Assembly (NCBI GenBank): GCA_023897205.1
Contig: JAHWDD010000008.1
Location: forward strand, 2,356,001 to 2,420,000
DNA length: 64,000 nt
Source of the DNA: Exophiala sp. HKRS030
Taxonomy: Eukaryota; Ascomycota; Eurotiomycetes; Chaetothyriales; Herpotrichiellaceae
Reading direction: 5' to 3'
Under the pieces are notes generated by a model. The model saw only the letters and a program-made list of their open reading frames with translations, made no database searches and had not been told where the DNA came from. The number at the start of each line of letters is the position of its first letter. Within the stretch, counting starts at the first letter, position 1. Made by a program: the position numbers and the translations under genes. Positions 23,493 through 34,366 of the stretch are shown piece by piece.

Positions 23493-25205
23493 AGGCAGAC
23501 GCAGTTCCATTCGACCACGCAACCTCTCCTCCACCCTCACCCTGTACCCTCGCCTTTGCTCCTACAGGTCTACCCAAATTGAGAGAGCAATTACGAACTA
23601 TCCGAGAGACCGCTGCATCCGTCACCGATGTGGCCAACGAACTATTCCTCGAACGCTTTAGATACATTGTCATAGCATCACAGCTTCTCTCCGACGACTC
23701 CAAGCCGAGGCGCCAAGTGCAGAGTCAACAGCCCCTCGATGATCCCTCATTCTCCGTCAGAGGCGCCCTGATTACCGGTGTTCTTTCCTTCTCTCTAGCA
23801 TGGCTCCTTCATACTCTAAGACGTCGACACTACAGCCAACAATCACTTCCTTTGTCTGATAAAATTACACATACCTTGGTCTTGTTCGGGGTTGCCTATT
23901 ATTGTTTCATTTTGCCCGTCGTCAATATTTGGAATTCATCCGTCGTTCGGCCGCTGGTGCCCTCGGAGATGTTGTGACGCGTTCTCACAATCTCGACAGC
24001 ATCGTTGCAGAGGCCTTGCGTTTTATCCAGGAAATCGAGGTCGTCTCACGTGGTTACGACATCAGCCAACCTCTTCCTCCGGTTAGCCGGCTAGACTCTA
24101 CCAAATCCCCGGCCATAGCCGACATCTGAGAACGGCCATCGCACAGGCTTTGTCGATCAGTATCAGACATTGTGCAGATTCTCATCACACATTACAGCCT
24201 TACATCAGAGACTCTGACCTGCAACGATACCATGACATATATGAGGTTTCCATGCAGGACTTTGCTGATGCTATTGCGCTCACTGAACAATCCAGCGAAG
24301 AGTCACCGTATTTGTTGAAAGATCTCCGCATTCTGTTCAGGTTACATTTCGCTACGCGGAAAATCTTCCTCTGCGACCTGTTGGCCTTTCATTCTGGTTC
24401 GACCTGGCAGAATATCAAACAGTGGCGAGCGACGGTGGATCGCCTGCAAGATCTGAACGCCACTTACCTGAATATTTCTGGACAGCTATCGAGAGCCATG
24501 GCAGATGAGTCAAACGTGGAAGACAGTCACGAAGCCTGGACACAATCCATAGGCTCTGCTTTGGCGGATGAGGATGTAGTGTCTGCCCCACATCGGCTAC
24601 ATACCAAGGCTCAGATACGCCGCTTCGATGCCGTTGCAAATGCTATCCGCTCTTTGAATGCCAAAGTCCGCTTAGTGAAGGATGACCTCGATTCTTTGAT
24701 AGCCACTGGAGATGATTCGACATACAGCACCGCATTGACTCGTCACTATGAGAATCTGGGTGCGGATATCCGCAACGCATTGGTGGAGTGGGAGAAAGGT
24801 CGTAACACCATGTTTCTCAACGTTGGTACAGAGAATGACAAGAGACTTTCAAGCGCATCTAGCTTCCGATCTCCTGCTTCACCTTCTCCGAGCAGTCTCG
24901 GCGGACAAACGGTTTTCGACGGAAGTCCTGCAGAAGCTTTGAAATCACTGGTCGGAGATCAACGCAGGCATTCTGATGAGAGTCTGGATGAACAAGTATT
25001 CGAAGCGATAGCCTTGCCTCGGAAACGCACGTCTTGGGCTCCCATGAGTCGAGAAGAAAAGCTCAACAAAATGCAGGAAGAACGCAGGAAACGTGCAACC
25101 ATGCACGAGCATGCAGAAAACACCACCAACATGTTGCGTGAGCTGCAGATGGTCATCAAACATCGACCAAACACCGGCATGGATACGAGGATCATGTCTG
25201 TCTGA
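23447..25205 (+). CDS. Vezatin/Inp2-like peroxisome-myosin receptor, two frame breaks
   Basis: Inp2 tethers peroxisomes to the class V myosin for inheritance. Homology is read over three frames: 23447-about 23910, about 23911-24107 and about 24108-25205. The first holds MEALIYDESPIAEYL and two hydrophobic segments (GALITGVLSFSLAWLL; HTLVLFGVAYYCFI). The second holds ARRQYLEFIRRSAAGAL and IQEIEVVSRGYDISQPLPPVSR, the hallmark of the fungal vezatin/myosin-binding domain. The third begins HLRTAIAQALS and continues for about 360 aa with coiled-coil character (EEKLNKMQEERRKRATMHEH). No GT-AG intron can bridge either gap: there is no AG in the first and no usable GT in the second. Each is explained by one base missing from a homopolymer (T4 at 23910-23913, C4 at 24107-24110). 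With both restored the length is 587 codons including the stop. It may be a sequence error or a real pseudogene. Confidence 0.8.
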
Positions 25206-27531
25206 GGATGGACTGCGACTACGAGGTATTGTCTTCGGAGCCTAAGACCGAAAATGGACCGAGTGTAAATCTGTTTGAATGAGCGATGTTACCGACGAAT
25301 TTCTTACACAAAATAACATAGAACTCTGAAGAAAGCTCTGGGTATTGACGGCCACCAAGAGCGGGCAGGGTATATCAAAGCATTTTGGGCGTTTTTGAGA
25401 AGGGTTGTTTACATAGGGTGGCAAAGTGCGAGGATGGTCTCGAACATGGCAAGGCTTGTCGTATTGGTGGCAGAGGGTACCGCAGATATGTCCTCGATCA
25501 AGGCCGACTTTGTGTTGCATCTAGCAGTAATAGAACAAAAGCCCCTGGATGGGTATCCGACTCTGAAATAATTAGTTTGACTCAGCAGACCAGCAACGTG
25601 TCCGCCTGGTCCCGGATCCGACACTGGAAAAGGCCGAAGTAGCCGCCATAGCTGGGGAATGGCGGACCAAACACGTGTTTCTGTAGTATCATGTTCATGT
25701 GAATTCAAGAGTTTCCTGGATCAAGTGATGCCTCGGATGTCGTATCTGATAGTGCTCCCCACGGTGCGCCATGGCTCACAATTAAAGCCAAGCTAAGGGA
25801 CTTGGATGCGACCTCAAACGCGAGAGGTGTTTGGGAACTTCGTCCCAACGTCCTGAACTGGGTACTGGGCTTTGAGAGAGAAATCAGAAGTTCAAAAGAT
25901 CAAGCAAAGTACTTCGATTCGGTACCTGGCTAGATTTCTAAGAACTGCTCGGGAGAGTTCAATGAGGTAAATTAGGTCGCTGCAGGGCTAAAGTGAGGGC
26001 TATGATCAGAAATCCTTCGACCTGGCACCCATAAATCACGGTGGGTGGACGGTGAACGGGAGACATGAACGGGCACCACGGTCCAAGCTCGGGACAACCT
26101 CTGATCCGATACCGACGCTTACTGGAAGCTGAAGCTCAAGCTCACTACCGAGTACTCGCGTCTCGCGAGTCACAAATCAGCGTGATACGAATCGCCAAGT
26201 ACCGCGCCGATGCACCTCTTTGCCGGTTGGGCGTGTTGCTGGTGGACGCTCGATAGGGCTGGACGCTCGAGTAGTTGGTCCGGAGTACACCAGCAGTAAC
26301 TAATATTTAGCTACAGTACCTCGTTGAATCAACCAGTTTCTCGTCCCGTCATAGTCTTGACTAGACTCACTAGGGTCGAATAAATGTATCAGACGCTACG
26401 GTTGCCAATGACTGTGAACAAGCCACCGTCTCATTATTGCAAACAGAAAGATGCCTGTCCGAAAAAACCTCACCCAACTCTGCCTTTCGTAGTTTGTCCT
26501 TCGCCGGTGCTACTTGGCTCACTTCGTCGCTGACAGAGTTTGTCTTATTTCCATTCTCTTCGGCCGAGACCCGTGCAAGACCTTTTTGTCGATCACCCGG
26601 TGCGAGAACACTGGTGCCTCCAGAGTCAGAGTCTCCCAACACCATCGTACAGAGATGCGCCAGCGTCATATGGCAGTCGTCAATCGAAACCCCTCTGTTA
26701 TTTTGCTCTGAGAGCGGGTGAGGTTTGTCGGCATTCAATCCCAGAAGTGCATCCGGCAGGGCCTGCCCGATGTACGCCAATGCTCCTTTTATCCGTTTTG
26801 ATGACTTATATCGCCACATACCCTCACAAGCGAATGCCTTCATCTGATCGTGCCTGCAGATGATCCCAAGCCTCGTCCTAAAAGATGAGTCTTTGCCTCA
26901 GATGGCCTTTCGCGTTGGCGTTGATCACCGCCATTTAGCTGCGCAGTCCCATGTGGCCCTAACCTTCTGGCCCGGTGGAAAGCCTCAGAAATGCCTGCCA
27001 TTTGCCTCCATCTGGCATCACGCATTCGCCACAAGCAGGCCGGCTTGTCTTAGTGACCCAGACGTATAGAAGTCACCTCAAGGAATGCTCCTGAGAGGTC
27101 TTCGCTCTGGTACCCTACCCATGCACCAAACCCGTCTCTCTTGGCACACCACATACCTACTCAGAGAAGACCCACTCGAGTATGGTTGTCGGAAGCTCGT
27201 GGCATTAACCCAATCCCGACCAATAACGCCGTTGAATCAGGTCTGTCCCTTTTGCAACAGACCTTTACCTGCATACAACCCAACCGGATTCCAAATCCAG
27301 CTCTAGGGAACCCAGCCCAACCTGAATGTGGTGGCAGAGAACCCCCACGAGTACTTAATCATAAGTGGCTTCTTCTGTGTTGCTAAGTGAGATACCTACC
27401 TTATATATTGCACGACTCCCCTGGTAGAGAGCGCTCTCTACCTGTTCGAGTTGCATATAAGGTCCACATCCAACCCTCTTTGATGTGCACAACGAAACGA
27501 GATCATTCATATTCGCAGTACACATCTTGAT
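25206..27531. other. 2.3-kb spacer, one doubtful ORF
   Basis: This lies between two plus-strand genes. Apart from the 157-codon minus-strand frame listed separately, only short shadow frames are present. Confidence 0.55.
26370..26843 (-). CDS. Doubtful ORF, 157 aa
   Basis: This is an ATG-initiated frame (MKAFACEGMWRYKSSKRIKG...) with ordinary amino-acid composition, the longest in this spacer. I recognise no domain and see no convincing intron joining it to anything. It could be a small lineage-specific gene, but a frame of this length can also occur by chance in DNA of this composition. Confidence 0.22.
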   Translation of the reverse strand: MKAFACEGMWRYKSSKRIKGALAYIGQALPDALLGLNADKPHPLSEQNNRGVSIDDCHMTLAHLCTMVLGDSDSGGTSVLAPGDRQKGLARVSAEENGNKTNSVSDEVSQVAPAKDKLRKAELGEVFSDRHLSVCNNETVACSQSLATVASDTFIRP

Positions 27532-28512
27532 ATGTCCAACCATATCACCACTCTCAGTGACGAACAAGCCGGCACAGCAGCAAGGCAAATCTCAGAAGCG
27601 ATTAGCAACGTACGACGTATTGGACGTGCCGGCTCAATAACTCCAGAAACACGCGATCAGCTTGTCTCGATCGCAAGGGATGCCATCCATACCTTTGACA
27701 GCATAGATCGTGCGCAACTACCGGGTGACATCACAGACCAGGTCTTCATTCTCACAACATTACAACAATTCGCATACCATGAGGTAGACGCCGATGGGAT
27801 CACAGATATCGCAGACTGGTGCATGGATCGGTGGCTTGCAATTTTGCAGAACAATGCTTCATGTATCGCGGTCTTCAGGGGTATGTAGGCGGATTACCAA
27901 TCGTCTTTTTCTACTTACATAAGTTTAGGACTGGGCCAGGCATGGCTAGCTCGATCTCAGAGTCTCCTGGCACGAATCCACCGCCTGGAAGGAAGTTCGT
28001 CCAGCGGAAGCAGTGGGAGACCTCAAAGCCTCGGTGACAGATTCCCCTATACCTCAAATGATGAGATACGAGATGCCGAGCGAGCTACCGCCGAAGCTGA
28101 TGCCAGGGCACATTCTGCTGACTATGTGGAAGTTCGCGGCATGCTCATACCGGCAGTTGACTACTTCAACCGAGCGATAGAACTGGCTGAAAGCGAGGAC
28201 TCTGTGACCGGAGACATTCTGGCAGAGGTAACCGATATTCGAATCTCTCCACCTCTCAAATCCATCGTCCAGATGACTAACGTGCTGCTTCTTCCCACAG
28301 GCTGCTGAAGCAAACATGAGTCTTGGCAACGTTTCATATTCTCATCTTAACGAACAGTACTTTCACATCGCCATCAGATATCTCCGCCGGGCTTCACAGA
28401 TACCAGGCTATAGCTTGTCTCCATATTTACAAAGGTTTGTGGATCCCCACATCGCGATCCTAAACTGACAAGTTCTAGTTACCTTGAAGATTATGGGAGG
28501 TTGGTAAATTAG
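27532..28512 (+). CDS. Uncharacterised helical protein, 271 aa, four exons
   Basis: The function is not recognised, although the sequence reads like a conserved fungal orphan. Exons are 27532-27880, 27929-28227, 28301-28434 and 28479-28512; all introns are GT-AG with good donors (GTATGT, GTAACC, GTTTGT). The four exons keep one frame for 272 codons including the stop. The N-terminal half is helical (LSDEQAGTAARQISEAISNV; TRDQLVSIARDAIHTFDSID). The C-terminal half resembles tetratricopeptide helices: MLIPAVDYFNRAIELAES, then EANMSLGNVSYSHLNEQYF and IAIRYLRRASQIPGY, ending LEDYGRLVN. This suggests a TPR-like scaffold without catalytic motifs. It has no signal peptide. Confidence 0.8.
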
Positions 28513-30041
28513 CTTTCGAGATCATTGGGAAACAGAAGACAATATGTTCTTGCTGGCAGGGACTGTACCGATTGAAAGTGATCTATGTATTCTATCGTTC
28601 ATTCATAGCCTGGTGCTGTCTGTCACCAGGCATTTAGATATGATACCCAATATTCGTTTTCGGTCAGCCATTAGCTGCTTATTCAGTCCCAGGCCCAAGT
28701 CACTGGGATAGTGAGACCATCTAGTCTTGTTGAGAAACCCCTCTTCATTTCGACCTCGCATTAATCTTCTTGCCTCTAACCTGACGTAAAGGTCGGGCTA
28801 AACCTTGAAACAGTAAAGCGCTGTATATCGAAAAGTATTTTAGAACAAACCGATGTTCAGCTCGACGGTCGAGTCCGAGGACGACAATTCGCCACGCAGA
28901 AGGCACCAGTGCTGAGCACCACACCTTGCTGTTGCTCGAGCAAATCAACGACTGAATCTTCCATCAAAACGCAAGTCGACAACGACATCGAACAACGTTA
29001 CGCATAAGCCAATCAAATGACGAGATACAAACGGCCCCAAGAATGGTATAGCCCATGTGGCAAGGAAGGAGGCCTTATAGTGCCGCAGTATACCTTCAGA
29101 TGGCGGCTGCGCCGACAGTCAACAAGCTATTGATCATGGACAACATCCAGACCGTATGGTTGAGATCGTTAGGCAACCACAAAGTGGCGTAAGAATGTCC
29201 TGGCCATCGAGATCTGCGTACCAGGAACCCGAGCTGGAGACCATAGAAACAAGGCTGCAACATAGATCCGCTCATATGGGGGTGGCGAAACCAGCGCGAT
29301 GTAGTTAAGCTTACCGCCCTATCCGACCCACTGGGATCAAGTTTGATATTGGCCCGTGGCATTCCGGAAACCTCTACCAAACTCCGACCTTCTGCATAGG
29401 CTTGCGTATCTCGCAATGGCAATCGCCATCGCCTCTGGCAGTTCTGCGGGTCCAAAATAGACACCATCTAATCATGACCAAATGCTTGGATGTCGATGGA
29501 TGTAAGCTAGACATAAAAAATGAGATTACGAAATACGGAAGGTGAGATGCCCGATTGGAAACAAACTGCAGCTGGGTCAATAATATGCACACTACCGGGC
29601 CGGAGGTGGTGGTAAGCGATTATTACCGGCACGGAAAATAATAATACCTCGCCCGACATTTACCAGAGCCACAGTGTGGCTGTTTGATTACGACAAGTAC
29701 CTTCGTACCGTTCAAATTGGTAAGACGAGGAGGTGACGTCGTGGAAATCCCTCGTAGTCATCCTCACGTGAAGATGTGATGCTCAGTAGGACCAGAGTGA
29801 CCCGAGCAAGACACAACAGGCAACTACGCCGGATGTGCCAAGACACATCAATTTAACACTTCTGGCTTAGCGTGGACGCGAGGTCGCGCCCACCCCTCCA
29901 AACCGCGTCCTTGCCTATCCAAAATTCATCCTGCTGAGCGATACATCCTTTCGAACCACGCACGAGTAAACATTGAGCCGTCCTCTTCAGCATTCAATCT
30001 CCTTGTATACCTTGAAGCCTTGCACCATCACACATTTCATC
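28513..30041. other. 1.5-kb spacer upstream of PCNA
   Basis: It contains a 123-codon minus-strand frame (29096-29467) that I could not support as a gene. MCB-like half-sites lie close to PCNA (listed separately). Confidence 0.6.
29874..29910. promoter_or_regulatory. MCB-like half-sites upstream of PCNA
   Basis: GGACGCGAGG (29874-29883) and ACCGCGTCC (29902-29910) are half-matches to the MluI cell-cycle box ACGCGT, about 130-170 bp before the split start codon. MBF control of PCNA at G1/S is known in yeasts; its role here is inferred. Confidence 0.4.
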
Positions 30042-31025
30042 AGTATGAGATACACTCTAGTCTACGTAATATTTTGGCTGATCAAGAACAGTGTTGGAAG
30101 CACGCCTCGAACAAGCCGCACAGTTGAAGAAGGTGTGTCTCATCACATGTCTGAGGATTTCCAGTTCTGATCCTGTATAGGTCGTTGATGCCATCAAAGA
30201 CTTGGTCCAAGACTGCAACTTCGATTGCAATGACTCCGGAATCGCCCTGCAGGCTATGGACAACTCACACGTCGCACTCGTCTCCATGGCTCTAAAAGCC
30301 GAAATGTTCTCCCCCTTCCGTTGCGATCGAAATATCGCCCTCGGCATCAATCTAAACTCCCTGACGAAAGTCCTTCGGGCCGCCCAGAACGAAGATATCC
30401 TCACACTCAAGGCTGAAGACGCGCCCGATGTCGTGAACCTGGTCTTCGAAAGCAGCGAGACAGACAGACTCAGCGAGTATGATATCAAACTGATGGACAT
30501 CGATCAAGAGCACTTGGGAATTCCTGACACAGAATACGCTGCAACTATCGAGATGCCTGCTGCAGAATTCCAGCGAATCTGTCGAGATTTGATTGCCATG
30601 TCAGAATCTGGTGAGTAGCCTTGTCACAACGCATTAGTCATGTCGCTGATGTCTTCAGTGGCCATCGAGGCAAGCAAGGATGGTGTAAGATTCTCTTGCC
30701 AAGGTGATATTGGTAGCGGTAGCGTCACGGTGAGACAGCACAACAACGTTGAAGCGCCAGAAAAGAACGTCTCGATCAATCTTTCCGAGCCCGTGTCCCT
30801 AACATTCTCACTCAAATATCTCGTCAACTTTTGTAAAGCGAGTGGACTCTCCAGTCGAGTCAAATTATGCCTGTCATCCGAAGTTCCCTTACTTGTGGAG
30901 TATTCTCTATCTGGTAGCAGTTATCTGAGATTCTACTTGGCACCAAAGGTACCGCGTTTCCGGAATATCTTTATGCCCAGGATTATTTTGCTAACATTTT
31001 GCCATAGATTGGCGATGATGAGTGA
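30042..31025 (+). CDS. POL30: Proliferating cell nuclear antigen (PCNA)
   Basis: PCNA is the homotrimeric sliding clamp that holds DNA polymerase delta and repair factors on DNA in the nucleus. Coding pieces are 30042 (the A of ATG), 30092-30132, 30181-30610, 30659-30948 and 31008-31025, 259 aa against 258 in yeast. The family start [20 protein letters not shown] is obtained only if a 49-nt intron (30043-30091; GTATGA...AACAG) splits the initiation codon as A^TG. No ATG exists in frame before LEARLEQ otherwise. [20 protein letters not shown], the interdomain segment, [20 protein letters not shown] (across the third junction) and the C-terminal APKIGDDE (across the last) all match PCNA. A 231-aa reading that runs through the last intron is an artefact. 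Confidence 0.96.
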
Positions 31026-31502
31026 ACGAGAAAAGATGTGGATTTGGACGAATCATAACATGAGGATAATGGTAGATGATCAAGCAAGACTTGCAGGCTA
31101 CACAGTTGACATGAACTTCCCGAAGCGACCTGTTAGGAGTTTGGATGTAGAATTGTGGCGTGTTGCAAAAGAAATCTGTGTGGTTGAGCGGGCGAGGATG
31201 ATAAGGCTGCAACCTGGTGGCAGGCCTGCGAGAAACTCTTGGTCCTGGCGGAAATCGAACGGTAGATGGGGATTTTTGGACCCCCTCACGCCCCCTTCAG
31301 CCTTATCGCCAAGCTCGAGCCAATCAACCGAGTAGGAGAAACGATACGTCATTCGCACGTAAATTTGTCACAGCCCCTGTCAGCCCCTCGTGACTCTTAT
31401 GCTCTTACCTAAATCCTATCAAAGATAAACAAACCACGATCAAACATTGAAATTTACTCTTCACTTTGCTAAGAATCTGCACCGTACCGGGCAGTCTTCA
31501 AA
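31026..31502. other. Spacer PCNA-BUD16
   Basis: 477 bases hold the PCNA 3' flank and the pyridoxal-kinase promoter. The open frame at 31026-31335 is only the unspliced continuation of PCNA. Nothing else was seen. Confidence 0.7.
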
Positions 31503-33314
31503 ATGGCGTCGCCCGAGCACTTGCTCCCAGAGACAAGGGTTCTCGCGATTGCTAGCCATGTATGCGTCTCTTCATCCTTGGTTTTTTTCTCTCGCGCACC
31601 AAATCGGAAATGATATAGATGAGCTGACATGTATCCGGTTCGGATCTAAAGGTCGTCTACGGGTAAGCCCCATCTCAACGTCCAGATCCCCATGAGAAGA
31701 ACATTCCAGCATATGTCGCTATTTCCTAGAGCGAGTACGTGCCCGGGACCAACGGGATCGCTCGTTATCAGTCACGACGGGGTGTCCGCGTACGATGTCG
31801 CAAGGGAAAATGTTTTTCTGTTTGAAGTTTTGTTTTCCCTCCTCGCCCGTTGGGCTTCAAGTGTTTGGTCGTTAACGGTTTCCCTTCTTGTGCCATGTGC
31901 ATAGGTATGTCGGAAACACTATGGCAACGTTTGCCATGCAGACGCTTGGCTGTGATGTGGCGGCAATTAACACTGTCCATTTCAGTGAGTTAGCTTCCTT
32001 TTCTTCTTCGCATGTTTCTTGGGATGCTCCATCATAGGTCGCATCCTGACCTTGCCCCTCCTCCTTCTGCTGCGGCAGCGTGCTTCTTATCCCTGTGCCT
32101 ATCTGTGGCGCTCGCCTATCCCTGGCCCAAGCCACTTGGCTGCTTCATGTCCTTTCCCTCTCCACTCCAACCTCGTACAGGTCGGTTATGGCAATGCGAG
32201 GCGAAGTCCTGATCAGTCCACTTCGTTACGAACGCCCTACGAGTTGAGAGGGACGAAACCTGATGGTGACACTCGGATCCCCTTGCGCGAACGAGTCTGG
32301 TGCCTCTGAACTAACGAAATCCTCTGTCCCCACATAGGTAACCACACGGGCTACCGACAAGTCAAAGGTCGCAAGACACCAGCGTCGGAGATACGCGAGC
32401 TCTACGACGGCCTCAAGCAGTCCTACCTGACCGACTTCGACATTCTAGTCTCGGGGTACGCGCCGTCAGCGGACGCAGTGGAGGCCGTAGGCTTCATCGC
32501 GCGCGACCTTCGGTACCGATCGAGTGTCAAACCAGGAGGCTTTTTCTGGATCCTGGACCCCGTCATGGGCGACCAGGGCCGTCTGTATGTCGCCGAGGAG
32601 ATCGTGCCCGCGTACAAGCAGCTGGTGCGCGAAGCGGATCTCATCCTCCCCAACCAGTTCGAGGCCGAGCTGCTGAGTGGTGTGAGTATCAGTACGTTGA
32701 GCGGCGTGGCCAACGCCGTTAGGACCCTGCATAAGAGCTTTGGCACGAGGCATGTGGTAGTGACGAGCGTGGGGGTCGGTGGTGCCACTGGTAGCGATGG
32801 CGATGGTGGTGGCGAGGACGCCGGAAAGAGCCCTGGCGTCCTCACGGTCGTTGGCTCGACTAGGAAAGACGACGGTACGGCCCGTCTGTTCAAGGTCGAG
32901 GTGCCTAAGTTGAACTGCTTCTTCAGCGGCACCGGCGACATGTTTGCAGGACTGATGGCGGCACGTCTACGTGAGGCCGCCGCAGAGGCTGATCTATTGA
33001 ATCGCACATCTTGGGCATCAGATGATGATGTTGCCGCGATTGACTTACCATTGGCCAAGGCGACAGAGAAGGTCCTGAGCAGCATGCAGGTCGTCCTGGA
33101 GAAGACGTTGAAAGCCCGGGACAAGGAGATGGAAGGGTTTGGAGCCAGCCCTGGCGCGAGCATCGGCGGCGTCGACGGTGAACTTGGTGGTGATAGCGAG
33201 GCTAAGAGGAGATACTTGGCCGAGACAAAGGCTGCTGAGGTCAGGGTTGTCCGGTATGCGCGTGATTTATTGGATCCAGAACCACGGTACAAGGCTCAGG
33301 CTCTAGAGGTGTAA
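31503..33314 (+). CDS. BUD16: Pyridoxal (vitamin B6) kinase, BUD16-like
   Basis: The enzyme phosphorylates pyridoxal, pyridoxine and pyridoxamine with ATP, in the cytosolic B6 salvage pathway. Exons are 31503-31559, 31652-31662, 31905-31984 and 32338-33314, 374 aa. The second exon is an 11-nt microexon (GTCGTCTACGG); it is required to build the family N-terminus VLAIASHVVYGYVGNTMATF. Exon 3 gives MQTLGCDVAAINTVHFSNHTGY. DILVSGYAPSADAVE, ILDPVMGDQGRLYV and LPNQFEAELLSG are conserved substrate-side segments. GTGDMFAGL is the ribokinase-fold anion hole with the catalytic Asp. The introns of 242 and 353 nt are unusually long for this window. The C-terminus has a Gly-rich insertion before YLAETKAAEVRVVRYARDLL. 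It is convergent with dUTPase. Confidence 0.94.
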
Positions 33315-33596
33315 TTACGAGAGTGAAAAAGAGTCAATCGGTGTACATACAAGCAAGGATCAAGACTAATAGACATATAAATCTCGACTAGGGCAATGGA
33401 TGCGTCAAGTGGTTGGAGCGGTGTCAATGGAGCAAGCGACGTCTGCCATTATATCGACATTGGTCCAATATTGCATAATGAGCCTGATATCATCGAGCCT
33501 TTATTTCTAATCAACTGTCCTTGTATCGCTTAGACGTGCAGTCGTAGCCTTCATCAACATGGCCTCTATCTCATTCCCAGGTGAAACCCCAGAGGC

Positions 33597-34193
33597 TCAG
33601 CCTGTGCTTCCAAACCCTCCAGCTCCTCGCACACTCTCTTCCAAGCTCTCCACCTCGACGATTTCCGGAGTATATATCCTCTCCAAGACCAATTGCGCAA
33701 TACGATCACCCTTCTTGACCTCAAAATCGACCTCACTGTGATTGAACAGCAAAACCTTGACCTCACCACGGTAATCCGCATCAATGACCCCAGCTCCAGT
33801 GTCGATAAAGTTCTTGGACGCGAGTCCCGACCGCGGCGCGACACGGCCGTATGTGCCTTCAGGCGTTGCAATCGAGATATCCGTGGATACTAACGCCTTC
33901 CCTCGAGAGGGGATGGTGATGGGCTTGCTTGCGTACAAATCGTAGCCTGCGGCGAATGCGGAACCGCGCGTCGGTGTTGTGGCGTCCGAGGAGAGCTTCT
34001 TGACCAGCAGAGGCGGTTGAGATGTTGAGCTGAGCTGTGGCACGGCCGGTGTGTTGCTGCTCGTGCTATCTGCCATCTTGGCTGGTGATGTTATAGATGT
34101 TTTGACACGTTTGGGAAGCGGTGAGTTTGGGAGAGACGGTGCGGGATGTGACGATACTTGGGCTTCAGGTGGAGGTGTAGAAGACCTTGTCAT
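33597..34193 (-). CDS. DUT1: Deoxyuridine triphosphatase (dUTPase)
   Basis: The enzyme hydrolyses dUTP to dUMP and pyrophosphate, keeping uracil out of DNA and feeding dTMP synthesis. It is a single exon of 198 aa. All five motifs of trimeric dUTPases are present in order: AGYDLYA (I), APRSGLASK (II), [11 protein letters not shown] (III, catalytic Asp), [12 protein letters not shown] (IV) and the flexible C-terminal [10 protein letters not shown] (V). A 65-residue Ser/Pro-rich extension precedes the core and includes PLPKRVK, a possible nuclear signal. A second in-frame ATG (MADSTSSN, residue 40) could give a shorter form; the ATG at 34193 is the first. The upstream region carries an exact MCB site. 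The gene is divergent from the APH-fold kinase and convergent with BUD16. Confidence 0.96.
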   Translation of the reverse strand: MTRSSTPPPEAQVSSHPAPSLPNSPLPKRVKTSITSPAKMADSTSSNTPAVPQLSSTSQPPLLVKKLSSDATTPTRGSAFAAGYDLYASKPITIPSRGKALVSTDISIATPEGTYGRVAPRSGLASKNFIDTGAGVIDADYRGEVKVLLFNHSEVDFEVKKGDRIAQLVLERIYTPEIVEVESLEESVRGAGGFGSTG

Positions 34194-34221
34194 TCTTTGA
34201 GGGACTGATTGAGGGTGTCAG

Positions 34222-34241
34222 GGAGAGAGAGAGAGAGAGAG
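34222..34241. repeat. (GA)n microsatellite in the dUTPase leader
   Basis: About ten GA units lie 30-50 bp upstream of the dUTPase start codon, within its probable 5' leader. Confidence 0.9.
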
Positions 34242-34330
34242 CAAACGTTGTGAACGTGGACGACGTCTGCAATTCGATCAACAAAAATCTATTGACCGCT
34301 CCTACCCCTCCCCAATTGTCGTCTCCAATA

Positions 34331-34366
34331 ACGCGTAAAGTGGCTTTGAATGACGCGAAATCGCGT
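34331..34366. promoter_or_regulatory. MCB/E2F-like site cluster upstream of dUTPase
   Basis: An exact MluI cell-cycle box ACGCGT (34331-34336) is followed by the inverted pair GACGCGAAATCGCGTG (about 34342-34367), which also contains CGCGAAA, the SBF/MBF/E2F core. The cluster is 140-175 bp upstream of the dUTPase ATG. MBF-driven dUTPase expression at G1/S is known in yeasts; use here is inferred. The APH-kinase gene starts 370 bp away on the other side. Confidence 0.55.

Noticed and set aside
23904..23968. 65-nt intron explaining the first Inp2-like frame break
   Set aside because: Donor GTTTCA and acceptor CTCGGAG are poor, there is no branch site, and it would remove the conserved ARRQYLEFIRR segment.
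29096..29467. 123-aa minus-strand ORF upstream of PCNA, faintly like DUF4267 membrane proteins
   Set aside because: I could not align it convincingly in any one frame and saw no splice pairs; at best a relic.
31026..31335. C-terminal extension of PCNA by about 100 residues
   Set aside because: It results from reading through the last intron; splicing gives the canonical end APKIGDDE.
31985..32337. C/D-box snoRNA nested in the long BUD16 intron
   Set aside because: A TGATGG and a CTGA are about 50 nt apart, but the C box does not match RTGATGA and no terminal stem is visible.
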